From: Pseudomonas maumuensis
Lineage (GTDB): Bacteria > Pseudomonadota > Gammaproteobacteria > Pseudomonadales > Pseudomonadaceae
DNA length: 64,000 nucleotides
Direction: 5' to 3'
Assembly (NCBI RefSeq): GCF_019139675.1
Contig: NZ_CP077077.1
Coordinates: 992,001 to 1,056,000, forward strand
The position numbers and the translations under genes were made by a program. A model generated the notes under the pieces. That model was not told the origin of the DNA. It ran no database searches and saw only the letters and a program-made list of their open reading frames with translations. Each line of letters opens with the position of its first letter. Within the stretch, counting starts at the first letter, position 1. Positions 17,457 through 25,085 of this stretch are shown here, one piece after another.

Positions 17457-18983
17457 GTGCCGCGTCGCCACATCAGAGCGCTCCATGCGCTCAGTGCCTG
17501 TGCCCTTTGTCTCACCTTGAGCGGCTGTATCGGAACCTGGGGCATCGCCCCGCAAAGCAAGACACTCCAAGCCAACCAACTGACCACCGACGACGCCATC
17601 CGCGAGGCCGCGCGCGATGCCCGCTGGCCGGCCCAGCAATGGTGGCGCGCCTATGGCGACCCACAACTCGACGCCTGGGTCATCCAGGCCCTGGCCGCTA
17701 GCCCGAGCCTGGCCATGGCCGCTGCACGGGTGCGCCAAGCCAAGGCCATGGCGGGCGTGATCGAGTCGGCGGAAAAGCTGCAGGCCAACGGCACTGCCAC
17801 GCTCAAGCGCCACAACTGGCCAGAGGATCAGTTCTACGGCCCCGGCGCGCTGTCCGGCGCCAACACCTGGGACAACAACGCGGCCATTGGCTTGAGCTAC
17901 GCGCTGGACCTGTGGGGCCGCGAGCGCAATGCCAGCGAGCAGGCCGTAGATCAGGCGCACATGAGCGTCGCCGAGGCGCGCCAGGCCCAGCTGGAACTGC
18001 AGAACAACGTGGTGCGTGCCTACATCCAGCTCAGCCTGCATTACGCCCGGCGCGATATCGTGCGGGCCGAGCTTGCGCAGCAGGAGCAGATCGTCGCCCT
18101 GGCCAAGCGTCGCCTCGACGCTGGCATCGGTACCCATTTCGAAGTTAGCCAGGCCGAGGCGCCGCTGCCGGAAACCCACCGCCAGATCGACAGCCTCGAC
18201 GAAGAGATCGCCCTGACCCGCAACCAGCTGGCGGCCCTGGCCGGCAAGGGGCCGGGGGCGGGCGCGACACTGCAACGCCCGACCCTGACCCTCGGCGCGC
18301 CGTTGAAACTGCCGTCGAATCTGCCCGCCGAACTGGTCGGCCAGCGTCCCGACGTGGTCGCCAGCCGCTGGCAGGTGGCAGCCCAGGCCCGTGGCATCGA
18401 CGTGGCCCATGCCGGGTTCTTCCCCAATGTCGATCTGGTCGGCGGCCTCGGCTTCATGGCCACCGGCGGCGGCCCGCTGGAATTTCTCACCGGGCGCAAG
18501 TTCAACTACAACGTCGGGCCGGCCATCAGCCTGCCGATCTTCGATGGTGGCCGCCTGCGCTCGCAGCTGGGCGTGGCCTCGGCGGGCTATGACGTGGCCG
18601 TGGCGCGCTACAACCAGACGGTGATCGGCGCGTTGAAGAACATCTCCGACCAGTTGATCCGCCGCGAGTCGATGAAGGAGCAGGCGCATTTCGCCGCCGA
18701 ATCCGTGGCCGCCGCGCAGAAGACCTACGACATCGCCACCGTCGCCTTCCAGCGCGGGCTCACCGATTACCTCGAAGTGCTCAATGCCCAGACCTTGTTG
18801 TTCCGCCAGCAGCAGGTGCAGCAGCAGCTGCAGGCCGCGCGCCTGGTAGCCCATGCCGAACTGGTCACCGCCCTGGGCGGCGGGCTGGAGGCGGGCAGGG
18901 ATGTGCCGGACGAAGAGCGTCAGGCCGCACCGAAAACACCCGCCACCCTGGCCATCTTCGACACGCCGGACCACGCCGAATGA
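17457..18983 (+). CDS. Outer-membrane efflux lipoprotein (OprM/NodT type)
   Basis: This is the outer-membrane channel of a tripartite efflux system. The 508-residue protein starts at GTG 17457 and has a lipoprotein signal (ALCLTLSGC, Cys about 24) and two outer-membrane efflux (OEP) repeats with long helices (WWRAYGDPQLDAWV, YALDLWGRERNASEQAV, ELVGQRPDVVASRWQVAAQARGI). It overlaps the FUSC gene by ATGA at 18980-18983, so it should work with the FUSC inner-membrane protein and the HlyD adaptor encoded downstream. Confidence 0.9.
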   Translation: MPRRHIRALHALSACALCLTLSGCIGTWGIAPQSKTLQANQLTTDDAIREAARDARWPAQQWWRAYGDPQLDAWVIQALAASPSLAMAAARVRQAKAMAGVIESAEKLQANGTATLKRHNWPEDQFYGPGALSGANTWDNNAAIGLSYALDLWGRERNASEQAVDQAHMSVAEARQAQLELQNNVVRAYIQLSLHYARRDIVRAELAQQEQIVALAKRRLDAGIGTHFEVSQAEAPLPETHRQIDSLDEEIALTRNQLAALAGKGPGAGATLQRPTLTLGAPLKLPSNLPAELVGQRPDVVASRWQVAAQARGIDVAHAGFFPNVDLVGGLGFMATGGGPLEFLTGRKFNYNVGPAISLPIFDGGRLRSQLGVASAGYDVAVARYNQTVIGALKNISDQLIRRESMKEQAHFAAESVAAAQKTYDIATVAFQRGLTDYLEVLNAQTLLFRQQQVQQQLQAARLVAHAELVTALGGGLEAGRDVPDEERQAAPKTPATLAIFDTPDHAE

Positions 18984-21157
18984 GCACATCGAGCTTGCCC
19001 GTGCGCTGGCTGCAGAGCCTGGAATGGCGCCGGGGTTTCTTTGCCTGGGCGCGTACCGACGGCGTCACCTGGGTCTACATCTTCAAAGTCCTGGCCGCCG
19101 CCTTCATCACCCTGTGGTTGGCCATGCGCCTGGAGCTGCCGCAGCCGCGCACGGCGATGATCACCGTGTTCATCGTCATGCAGCCGCAGAGCGGCCATGT
19201 GTTCGCCAAGAGTTTCTACCGGGTGCTCGGCACCCTGGCCGGCTCGGCGATGATGGTCGCGCTGATCGCGATCTTCCCGCAGAACACCGAGCTGTTCTTG
19301 CCCAGCCTGGCCCTGTGGGTCGGCCTGTGCTCGGCGGGCGCGATGCGCTATCGGACCTTCCGCGCCTATGGTTTCGTGCTGGCCGGCTACACCGCGGCGA
19401 TGATCGGCCTGCCGGTGCTGCAGCACCCCGACCAGGCGTTCATGGCGGCGGTATGGCGGGTGCTGGAGATCGCCCTGGGGATTCTCGTTTCGACCTTCGT
19501 CAGCGCCGCGATCCTGCCGCAGTCGGCCAGTGCCGCCATGCGCAACGCCCTGTACCAGCGCTTCGGCGTGTTCGCCGGGGTGGTGGTCGAGGCCCTGCGC
19601 GGCGACAGCCAGCGCGACCGTTTCGAGACCAGCAACGTGCGCTTCGTCGCCGAGGCGGTGGGCCTGGAGAGCCTGCGCAACGTCACCGCCTTCGAAGACC
19701 CGCACATGCGCCGGCGCTCCGGCCGGCTGGTACGCATGAACAGCGAGTTCATGGCTATCACCACGCGTTTCAACGCCCTGCACCGGTTGCTCGAGCGCCT
19801 GCGCGCCCGTGGCCCGCTGCAGATCGTCGGCGCCATCGAACCTGGCCTGCAAACCCTGGCCGAGCTGCTGCAGCCCTACGTCGGTCGGGCGCTGACCGAC
19901 GCCGACGCCTTGCGCCTGGCCCTGGAGCTGGGCACCTACAAGGAAGGCCTGCAGGCCCAGGTGCGTGGCCTTCGCGCCGAGTATCTGCAGACCAACCCCA
20001 GCGAGTCCGACCTGCTCGACTTCCATACCGCCTTCGAGCTGCTGTACCGCTTCGTCGACGAGATGTACAGCTACGCCGAGACCCACGCCTCGCTCGCCAT
20101 GCACAAGCACGAACGCGAACAGTGGGACGAACCCTACGTGGCCCAGACCAGCTGGCTGGTATCGCTCGCCGCTGGCGTGCGCGCCTCGGCGGTGCTGTTG
20201 CTGCTGGGCAGCTACTGGCTGCTCAGCGACTGGCCCAGCGGCGGCATGATGACCCTGATCGCCACAGTCACCGTGGGCCTGTCGGCGGCTTCGCCGAACC
20301 CCAAGCGCATGGCATTCCAGATGGCCTGCGGCACGGCGATCGGCGCCTTTGTCGGGTTCTTCGAGACGTTCTTCGTGTTCCCCTGGATCGATGGTTTCCC
20401 GCTGCTATGCATGGTGTTGGCGCCGGTGTTCGTGCTCGGTGCGTTCCTCGCCTCGCGCCCGGCCTATGCCGGTTACGGCCTGGGCTTGCTGGTGTTCTTC
20501 GCCATCGGTTCGGTGCCGAACAACCTGACGATCTACGACCCCTATACCTTCATCAACGACTACATCGGCATGGTCATCGGCATGTTCGTCTGTGCCGCGG
20601 CCGGCGCAATCATCCTGCCGCCCAACAGCCGCTGGTTGTGGAGCCGCCTGGAGCAGGAGCTGCGCGAGCAGGTGCTGTTCGCCATCGGCGGGCGCCTGCG
20701 CGGCCTGGGCTCGGCCTTCGAAAGCCGTACCCGCGACCTGCTGCACCAGGCCTACGGCCTGGCCGCCGGCAAGCCGCAGGTGCAGAGCCAGCTGATGGGC
20801 TGGATGTTCACCGTGCTGGAGATCGGCCACGCCGTCATCGAGCTGCGCAAGGAGCAAGCCCGCGCCCCCGTGCATCCGGCCTACGCCGAGTCGCAGCCGT
20901 GGCGCCAAGCCATCCGCGTCATGGGCCGGGCCCTGGCGCGGCTGTTCCTGCAGCCCAGCACCAGCAACCACGAACGCGCCCTGGTGGCGGTGGACCATGC
21001 CATCAGCCGCGTGCAGGCCACCGATGAGCCCTTCGCCCGGCACTTCGACACCTCGGTGCTGCGCCGGGCGCAGAGCTACCTGCACTTCATCCGTTCTTCC
21101 CTGCTCGACCCACAGTCGCCGCTGGCCCCGGCGAAAGGACTGCACGATGCTCCGTGA
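18980..21157 (+). CDS. FUSC-family inner-membrane efflux transporter (AaeB-like)
   Basis: This 725-residue transporter of the fusaric acid resistance/aromatic acid exporter family has two blocks of about five to six membrane helices (about residues 25-170 and 380-540) separated by a long cytoplasmic helical domain, plus a C-terminal soluble part. Family members export aromatic carboxylates such as p-hydroxybenzoate or fusaric acid; the substrate here is inferred only by family. Its end overlaps the DUF1656 gene by 11 bp. Confidence 0.9.
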   Translation: MSTSSLPVRWLQSLEWRRGFFAWARTDGVTWVYIFKVLAAAFITLWLAMRLELPQPRTAMITVFIVMQPQSGHVFAKSFYRVLGTLAGSAMMVALIAIFPQNTELFLPSLALWVGLCSAGAMRYRTFRAYGFVLAGYTAAMIGLPVLQHPDQAFMAAVWRVLEIALGILVSTFVSAAILPQSASAAMRNALYQRFGVFAGVVVEALRGDSQRDRFETSNVRFVAEAVGLESLRNVTAFEDPHMRRRSGRLVRMNSEFMAITTRFNALHRLLERLRARGPLQIVGAIEPGLQTLAELLQPYVGRALTDADALRLALELGTYKEGLQAQVRGLRAEYLQTNPSESDLLDFHTAFELLYRFVDEMYSYAETHASLAMHKHEREQWDEPYVAQTSWLVSLAAGVRASAVLLLLGSYWLLSDWPSGGMMTLIATVTVGLSAASPNPKRMAFQMACGTAIGAFVGFFETFFVFPWIDGFPLLCMVLAPVFVLGAFLASRPAYAGYGLGLLVFFAIGSVPNNLTIYDPYTFINDYIGMVIGMFVCAAAGAIILPPNSRWLWSRLEQELREQVLFAIGGRLRGLGSAFESRTRDLLHQAYGLAAGKPQVQSQLMGWMFTVLEIGHAVIELRKEQARAPVHPAYAESQPWRQAIRVMGRALARLFLQPSTSNHERALVAVDHAISRVQATDEPFARHFDTSVLRRAQSYLHFIRSSLLDPQSPLAPAKGLHDAP

Positions 21158-21362
21158 AACCATGCCCCGCGAGATCGCCTTCCATGGCGTGTACATGCCC
21201 ACCATGACCTTGATGTTCCTGTTCGCCCTGGGCCTGGCCTGGGGCCTGGACCGGTTCATCGCCAGCCATGATGGCTATCGCTTCTTCTGGCACCCGGCGC
21301 TGCTGCGCCTGAGCCTGTTCGTCTGCCTGTTCGGCGCCCTGGCGCTGTCGCTCTACTGGTGA
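21147..21362 (+). CDS. DUF1656 small membrane protein (AaeX-like)
   Basis: This 71-residue protein has two hydrophobic helices (about 14-33 and 50-70). It is of the DUF1656/AaeX family, always found between FUSC transporter and HlyD adaptor genes. ATG 21147 overlaps the FUSC stop; ATG 21162 is an alternative start. Its role in the pump is not known. Confidence 0.85.
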   Translation: MLRETMPREIAFHGVYMPTMTLMFLFALGLAWGLDRFIASHDGYRFFWHPALLRLSLFVCLFGALALSLYW

Positions 21363-21372
21363 GAATCCTGCA

Positions 21373-22233
21373 ATGAAAAAGTTCTTCAGCCTGATCGCCA
21401 CCCTGCTGGTGCTGACCGCTGCCGTGGTGATCGGCCGCCAGTTGTGGCTGCACTACATGACCACGCCGTGGACCCGCGACGGCCGGGTGCGCGCCGACAT
21501 CATCAACGTTGCCGCCGATGTGCCGGGCTATGTGGTGGACGTACCGGTCAAGGACAACCAGCGGGTGAAGAAGGGCGACGTGCTGATCCGCATCGACCCG
21601 GAGCACTACCAGTTGGCGCTGGAGCAGGCCAAGGCGCTGGTTGCCTCGCGAAAGGCCACCTGGGAAATGCGCAAGGTCAACGCCAGGCGCCGCGCCGACA
21701 TGGACAACCTGGTGATCTCGAAAGAGAACCGCGACGACGCCAGCAATATCGCCAGCTCCGCCCTGGCCGACTACCAGCATGCCCAGGCCCAGCTGGCCGC
21801 CGCCGAACTGAACCTCAAGCGCACGCAGATCGTTGCCACCGTCGATGGCTACGTGACCAACCTGAACATACACAAGGGCGATTACGCCCGCACCGGCGAG
21901 GCAGTGATGGCGGTGGTGGATGAGCAGTCGTTCTGGGTGTATGGCTTCTTCGAGGAAACCAAGCTGCCCCACGTCAAGGTAGGGGACGTGGCCGAACTGC
22001 AGATGATGAGCGGCGAGCGCATCAAAGGGCATGTGGAGAGCATCGCCCGGGGGATCTATGACCGCGACAACCCGCAAAGCCGCGAGCTGATCGCCGACGT
22101 GAACCCGACCTTCAACTGGGTGCGCCTGGCGCAGCGGGTGCCGGTGCGGATCCATATCGATGAAGTGCCGGAAGGGTTCCTGCTGGCGGCGGGGACAACG
22201 TGTACCGTGGTGGTCAAGCCGAGCGAGGGCTGA
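21373..22233 (+). CDS. HlyD/AaeA-type periplasmic adaptor of FUSC pump
   Basis: This 286-residue membrane-fusion protein has one N-terminal membrane anchor (about 4-25), a biotinyl-lipoyl-like half (DVPGYVVDVPVKDNQRVKKGD), a short helical hairpin (about 75-135) and a beta-barrel (VMAVVDEQSFWVYGFFEETKL, then RVPVRIHIDEVPEGFLLAAG). It bridges the FUSC protein and the outer-membrane factor encoded in the same operon. It starts 10 bp after the DUF1656 gene. Confidence 0.9.
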   Translation: MKKFFSLIATLLVLTAAVVIGRQLWLHYMTTPWTRDGRVRADIINVAADVPGYVVDVPVKDNQRVKKGDVLIRIDPEHYQLALEQAKALVASRKATWEMRKVNARRRADMDNLVISKENRDDASNIASSALADYQHAQAQLAAAELNLKRTQIVATVDGYVTNLNIHKGDYARTGEAVMAVVDEQSFWVYGFFEETKLPHVKVGDVAELQMMSGERIKGHVESIARGIYDRDNPQSRELIADVNPTFNWVRLAQRVPVRIHIDEVPEGFLLAAGTTCTVVVKPSEG

Positions 22234-22277
22234 TCCAGTCCTCGCGCTGACGCCATCGATAAATTGGCGGGCAAGTG

Positions 22278-22775
22278 TCAGCGCTTGAGGGTGGCGTTGA
22301 ATCGGGCTGTTGCCGCAGTTGCTTCCTGCAACAGCTGATCCCAGTCGTCAGGCGGGTGTCCGTTACCCAGCATGCGGCGGAACACTCTGTAGGCGTCGTC
22401 GCTGCTCTCGTAAGCGCGTTTGCTGTCGTCATCATTCACCCACGCCAGCACGATGATCTTGCTGGATGCGTGATAACGGAAAAACAATCGATATTGCTGG
22501 AAGAACTTGGCACGGAACCAGTGCTTGTGTTCCGCGCCCAGTGTGCCGCCCATGCGATGGTCCGGATTGCCGGGCGCCTGGGCAATGACGTCGAAGGCCA
22601 AGCGTCTGATGGCCTTCAATCGTTTTGCCGCATTTTTCTTCACATAACCGACCGGATCTTTCCTCTTAAGCACTTCGACTTCATCGATGAGCGCCTCGAG
22701 CTTGTCGAGAAAGAGGGGGTGGGCGAACACACTCCAGCCATGCACGCATAGAGGTTTGCGCCTCGTTTCAGTCAT
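22278..22775 (-). CDS. yhaV: YhaV-family ribonuclease toxin
   Basis: This 165-residue toxin of a type II pair is in the RelE-superfamily YhaV family, an endoribonuclease that acts on mRNA when free of antitoxin. Recognisable stretches are GWSVFAHPLFLDKLEALI at the N-terminus, EHKHWFRAKFFQQYRLFFRY and KIIVLAWVNDDDSKRAY, which together hold the conserved Arg, Lys and aromatic residues of the family. It overlaps the antitoxin stop by ATGA (22772-22775). GC is lower than in neighbouring genes, consistent with lateral gain. Confidence 0.9.
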   Translation of the reverse strand: MTETRRKPLCVHGWSVFAHPLFLDKLEALIDEVEVLKRKDPVGYVKKNAAKRLKAIRRLAFDVIAQAPGNPDHRMGGTLGAEHKHWFRAKFFQQYRLFFRYHASSKIIVLAWVNDDDSKRAYESSDDAYRVFRRMLGNGHPPDDWDQLLQEATAATARFNATLKR

Positions 22776-23098
22776 TCATCGTCCGCCGATAGAGGTTGAT
22801 CGAGATCGATTTCAACGTCGCCAACCAGTGCATCCAGGCGAGCGACAAACTCTGCATCGACAACCTTCAAACGTTGCGGGTTCGTGGCGATATCCCGCTC
22901 CAGGAACTCGAGGAACTGCCCCACGGCAGGGTCTTCCTCGGCTGTCTCTGCGCGGGTCAGTATCACTGCTCCGTCAGGGCGGATCGAGTAGTGAATCTTG
23001 TCACGCTTTTTCAGGCCCAATGCGCGGCGAACGGTTTCGGGGACCGTTGTCTGGTAGCGCTCGGTCAGGGTCGATTCCGCTTCGAAGGTAGTAGCCAT
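22772..23098 (-). CDS. prlF: PrlF-type antitoxin (SpoVT/AbrB fold)
   Basis: This 108-residue antitoxin neutralises YhaV and represses its own operon. The AbrB-like swapped-hairpin DNA-binding motif is at about residues 5-45 (ESTLTERYQTTVPETVRRAL, DKIHYSIRPDGAVILTR); the C-terminal half, rich in acidic residues, should bind the toxin. I chose ATG 23098; the frame opens at a GTG (23131) lying against the operator. Two inverted repeats upstream (23132-23173) are likely its operators. Confidence 0.9.
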   Translation of the reverse strand: MATTFEAESTLTERYQTTVPETVRRALGLKKRDKIHYSIRPDGAVILTRAETAEEDPAVGQFLEFLERDIATNPQRLKVVDAEFVARLDALVGDVEIDLDQPLSADDE

Positions 23099-23131
23099 GG
23101 TCGTCAGTCCGCGAGGGGTAATATCGGCCAC

Positions 23132-23173
23132 GGTAATGCGAGTGCATTACCTGGTCAATGCAGTTGCATTACC
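23132..23173. promoter_or_regulatory. Tandem operators of the prlF-yhaV operon
   Basis: Site 1 (23132-23151) is a perfect inverted repeat, GGTAATGC-GAGT-GCATTACC. Site 2 (23153-23173) repeats the same half-sites with one extra base in the left arm. The centres are 22 bp apart, about two helical turns. A possible minus-strand -35 (TTGACC, 23153-23158) lies inside site 2. The arrangement suits cooperative autorepression by PrlF or PrlF-YhaV. Confidence 0.72.
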
Positions 23174-23207
23174 TCGTGTGTACTGGCTGATCAACGGTTT
23201 TCCTGGC

Positions 23208-23654
23208 TCAAGCTGCCCCGACCAGCACGGGCACCTTCACCCGGTCGATCACCTTGGCACTGATCGACGGATCGAGCAGCCTGCCTAGCCGTGACAGGTG
23301 GCGGTGGCCGATGATGACCAGTTCGCACTCCAGCTCCCGGGCCTTGGCGACGATCGCCTCCACCGGCTGGCCGGCGACCATGCAGCCCAGGCTGTCGAAG
23401 CCGGCGTCGCGCAGCATGCTCACGGCGTTGTTCACGGCGTTCTCGGCCTGTTGCTGTTCATCGCAGGCGGCGGGGTATTCCTCCAACTCATCTTCGGTGT
23501 AGGCGGTGCGGTGATCATGCACGGCGAAGGTCGAGTCGATGGCCAGCAGCACATGCAGGGTGTGCTCGCCGGGGCGGCAGTAGCGCTGGGCGAGGGTGAG
23601 CAGGCTGGCGGCTGCCGGAGAGGCGTCGATGGCGATCAGAACCGGATGGGGCAT
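23208..23654 (-). CDS. Universal stress protein (UspA family)
   Basis: This 148-residue single-domain Usp protein has PHPVLIAIDASPAAASLLTLA at the N-terminus and ELVIIGHRHLSRLGRLLDPSISAKVI near the C-terminus, where the G-2x-G-9x-G(S/T) nucleotide-binding motif is only partly kept. ATG 23654 has AAAGGA upstream; a TTG two codons earlier is an alternative. It stands alone between the toxin-antitoxin pair and a divergent LysR gene. Confidence 0.87.
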   Translation of the reverse strand: MPHPVLIAIDASPAAASLLTLAQRYCRPGEHTLHVLLAIDSTFAVHDHRTAYTEDELEEYPAACDEQQQAENAVNNAVSMLRDAGFDSLGCMVAGQPVEAIVAKARELECELVIIGHRHLSRLGRLLDPSISAKVIDRVKVPVLVGAA

Positions 23655-23847
23655 GGGCAATCCTTTGGAGAATGGATGGCAGTGCTGCGCTCAACGCCGG
23701 CAAGTCGCAATGGCGAACCGCCGCGCCCACAGGGAGATGCGCTGCCTGCAGGCGCTGCGGTTCGCCGCCGCGGCTTGCCAACGGTGAGGCCACACCATTG
23801 TCGATTCATTGACCTCTATGGATAAATGGTCCCCCACGCACGGCGCC

Positions 23848-23864
23848 ATTGCGTCAGACGCAAT
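23848..23864. promoter_or_regulatory. 17-bp perfect palindrome upstream of LysR gene
   Basis: ATTGCGTC-A-GACGCAAT is a perfect 8-1-8 inverted repeat ending 50 bp before the LysR start. The same palindrome (one end base differs) recurs at 24982-24998 before the Emr operon. It is the likely binding site of the LysR protein, with autoregulation here. Confidence 0.72.
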
Positions 23865-23914
23865 CGGCCAACCTGTTACCATCGCGTTTCCCACAGCTGT
23901 CACGGAAAACGGCC

Positions 23915-24820
23915 ATGCAACTCCCGGACATGAACCTGCTCGTCGCCCTCGATGTGCTGCTCGACGAAGGCAGCGTGGTCGGTGCCGCCCAACGCATGAA
24001 CCTGAGCCCGGCGGCAATGAGCCGGACCCTCGGGCGAATCCGCGAGGCCATGGGCGATCCGATCCTGGTGCGTGCCGGCCGTGGCCTGGTGCCGACACCG
24101 CGAGCGTTGGCCCTGCGCGAACAGGTGCATGGCTTGGTGGAGCAGGCTGGCCTGGTGTTTCGCAGCCGCGACGCCGTCGACCTGGTCAACCTCGACCGCG
24201 CCTTCAACATCCGTACCAACGACCTGTTCATTGCCCTGTATGGCGCACAGTTGCTGCGCATGATGCTGGCCCAGGCGCCGCGCACGGTGCTGCGTTTCGT
24301 GCCCGAGGGCAGTGGCGATGACGATGCGGTGCTGCGCAACGGGCAGATCGACCTGATCATCAGCTCGGCCATCGAACTGGGGCCGGAGATCAAGGTGCAG
24401 AGCCTGTTCAACACCTACTTCGTCGGCCTGGCCCGTGAGGATCACCCGATCTTCGATGCCGCGATCACCCCCGAGCGTTTTGCCGCCTACCCGCAGATCA
24501 GCGTGTCCCGGCGTGGCCGCGCCAACGGGCCGATCGACGTGTCGCTGGCCAACTGCAAGGTGGAGCGGCGAGTGGCGCTGATCACCACCAGCTTCCATTC
24601 GGCGATGTTCTCGCTGCCGGATTCGGACCTGATCCTGCCGATACCGGCCAACATCCTCAACAGCGTGCAGCGCTTGAAGCTGCCGTTGCGTTCGTTCGAG
24701 ATCCCGGTACCGCTGGAGAAGGTCAACGTGATGCAGGCCTGGCATCCGCGCTTCGACAATGACCCGGCGCACCGCTGGTTGCGGCAGACGTTGAAGGCTT
24801 GCGGCAGCATCGATCCTTGA
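23915..24820 (+). CDS. LysR-type regulator of the EmrAB operon
   Basis: This 301-residue regulator has an N-terminal HTH (NLLVALDVLLDEGSVVGAAQRMNLSPAAMSRTLGRIREAMGDPILVRAGRGL, about 7-60) of the NodD/SyrM/LeuO-like branch, and an effector domain with FNIRTNDLFIALYG and VPEGSGDDDAVLRNGQIDLII. ATG 23915 is chosen; the frame opens further upstream without support. A palindrome shared with the promoter of the following efflux operon strongly suggests it controls that operon. Confidence 0.87.
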   Translation: MQLPDMNLLVALDVLLDEGSVVGAAQRMNLSPAAMSRTLGRIREAMGDPILVRAGRGLVPTPRALALREQVHGLVEQAGLVFRSRDAVDLVNLDRAFNIRTNDLFIALYGAQLLRMMLAQAPRTVLRFVPEGSGDDDAVLRNGQIDLIISSAIELGPEIKVQSLFNTYFVGLAREDHPIFDAAITPERFAAYPQISVSRRGRANGPIDVSLANCKVERRVALITTSFHSAMFSLPDSDLILPIPANILNSVQRLKLPLRSFEIPVPLEKVNVMQAWHPRFDNDPAHRWLRQTLKACGSIDP

Positions 24821-24823
24821 TGA

Positions 24824-24927
24824 GGACCGCTGCGCGGTCCATCGCCGGCAAGCCGGCTCCCACCCCGACCGCGCCGCCCTCTGGCCAAGCGCCATCCTTG
24901 TGGGAGCTGGCTTGCCAGCGATAAGGC
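24824..24927. repeat. Inverted REP pair with leading hairpin
   Basis: Hairpin GGACCGC-TGC-GCGGTCC (24824-24840) is followed by REP (24841-24863, CATCGCCGGCAAGCCGGCTC) and its inverse (24899-24927) at the 3' end of the LysR gene. This may act as a transcript end. Confidence 0.85.
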
Positions 24928-24981
24928 CATTACAAGCAACACAAGACAGGAGGAGATGCTAGCTTGCAGCATTTAGCCTGG

Positions 24982-24998
24982 ATTGCGTCTGACGCAAC
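24982..24998. promoter_or_regulatory. Second copy of the LysR palindrome, upstream of emrB
   Basis: ATTGCGTC-T-GACGCAAC matches the palindrome at 23848-23864 except for the last base and the centre. It starts 104 bp before the EmrB-type ATG, where a LysR activator would bind. Confidence 0.72.
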
Positions 24999-25085
24999 AT
25001 AAAGCTGCCAACAAGTCAGTTTTCGTCAGCATTCGACCTTCTTAGACTTCCCCAGCCCTTAAAATGTTGCTGGAGATGTCTATCC

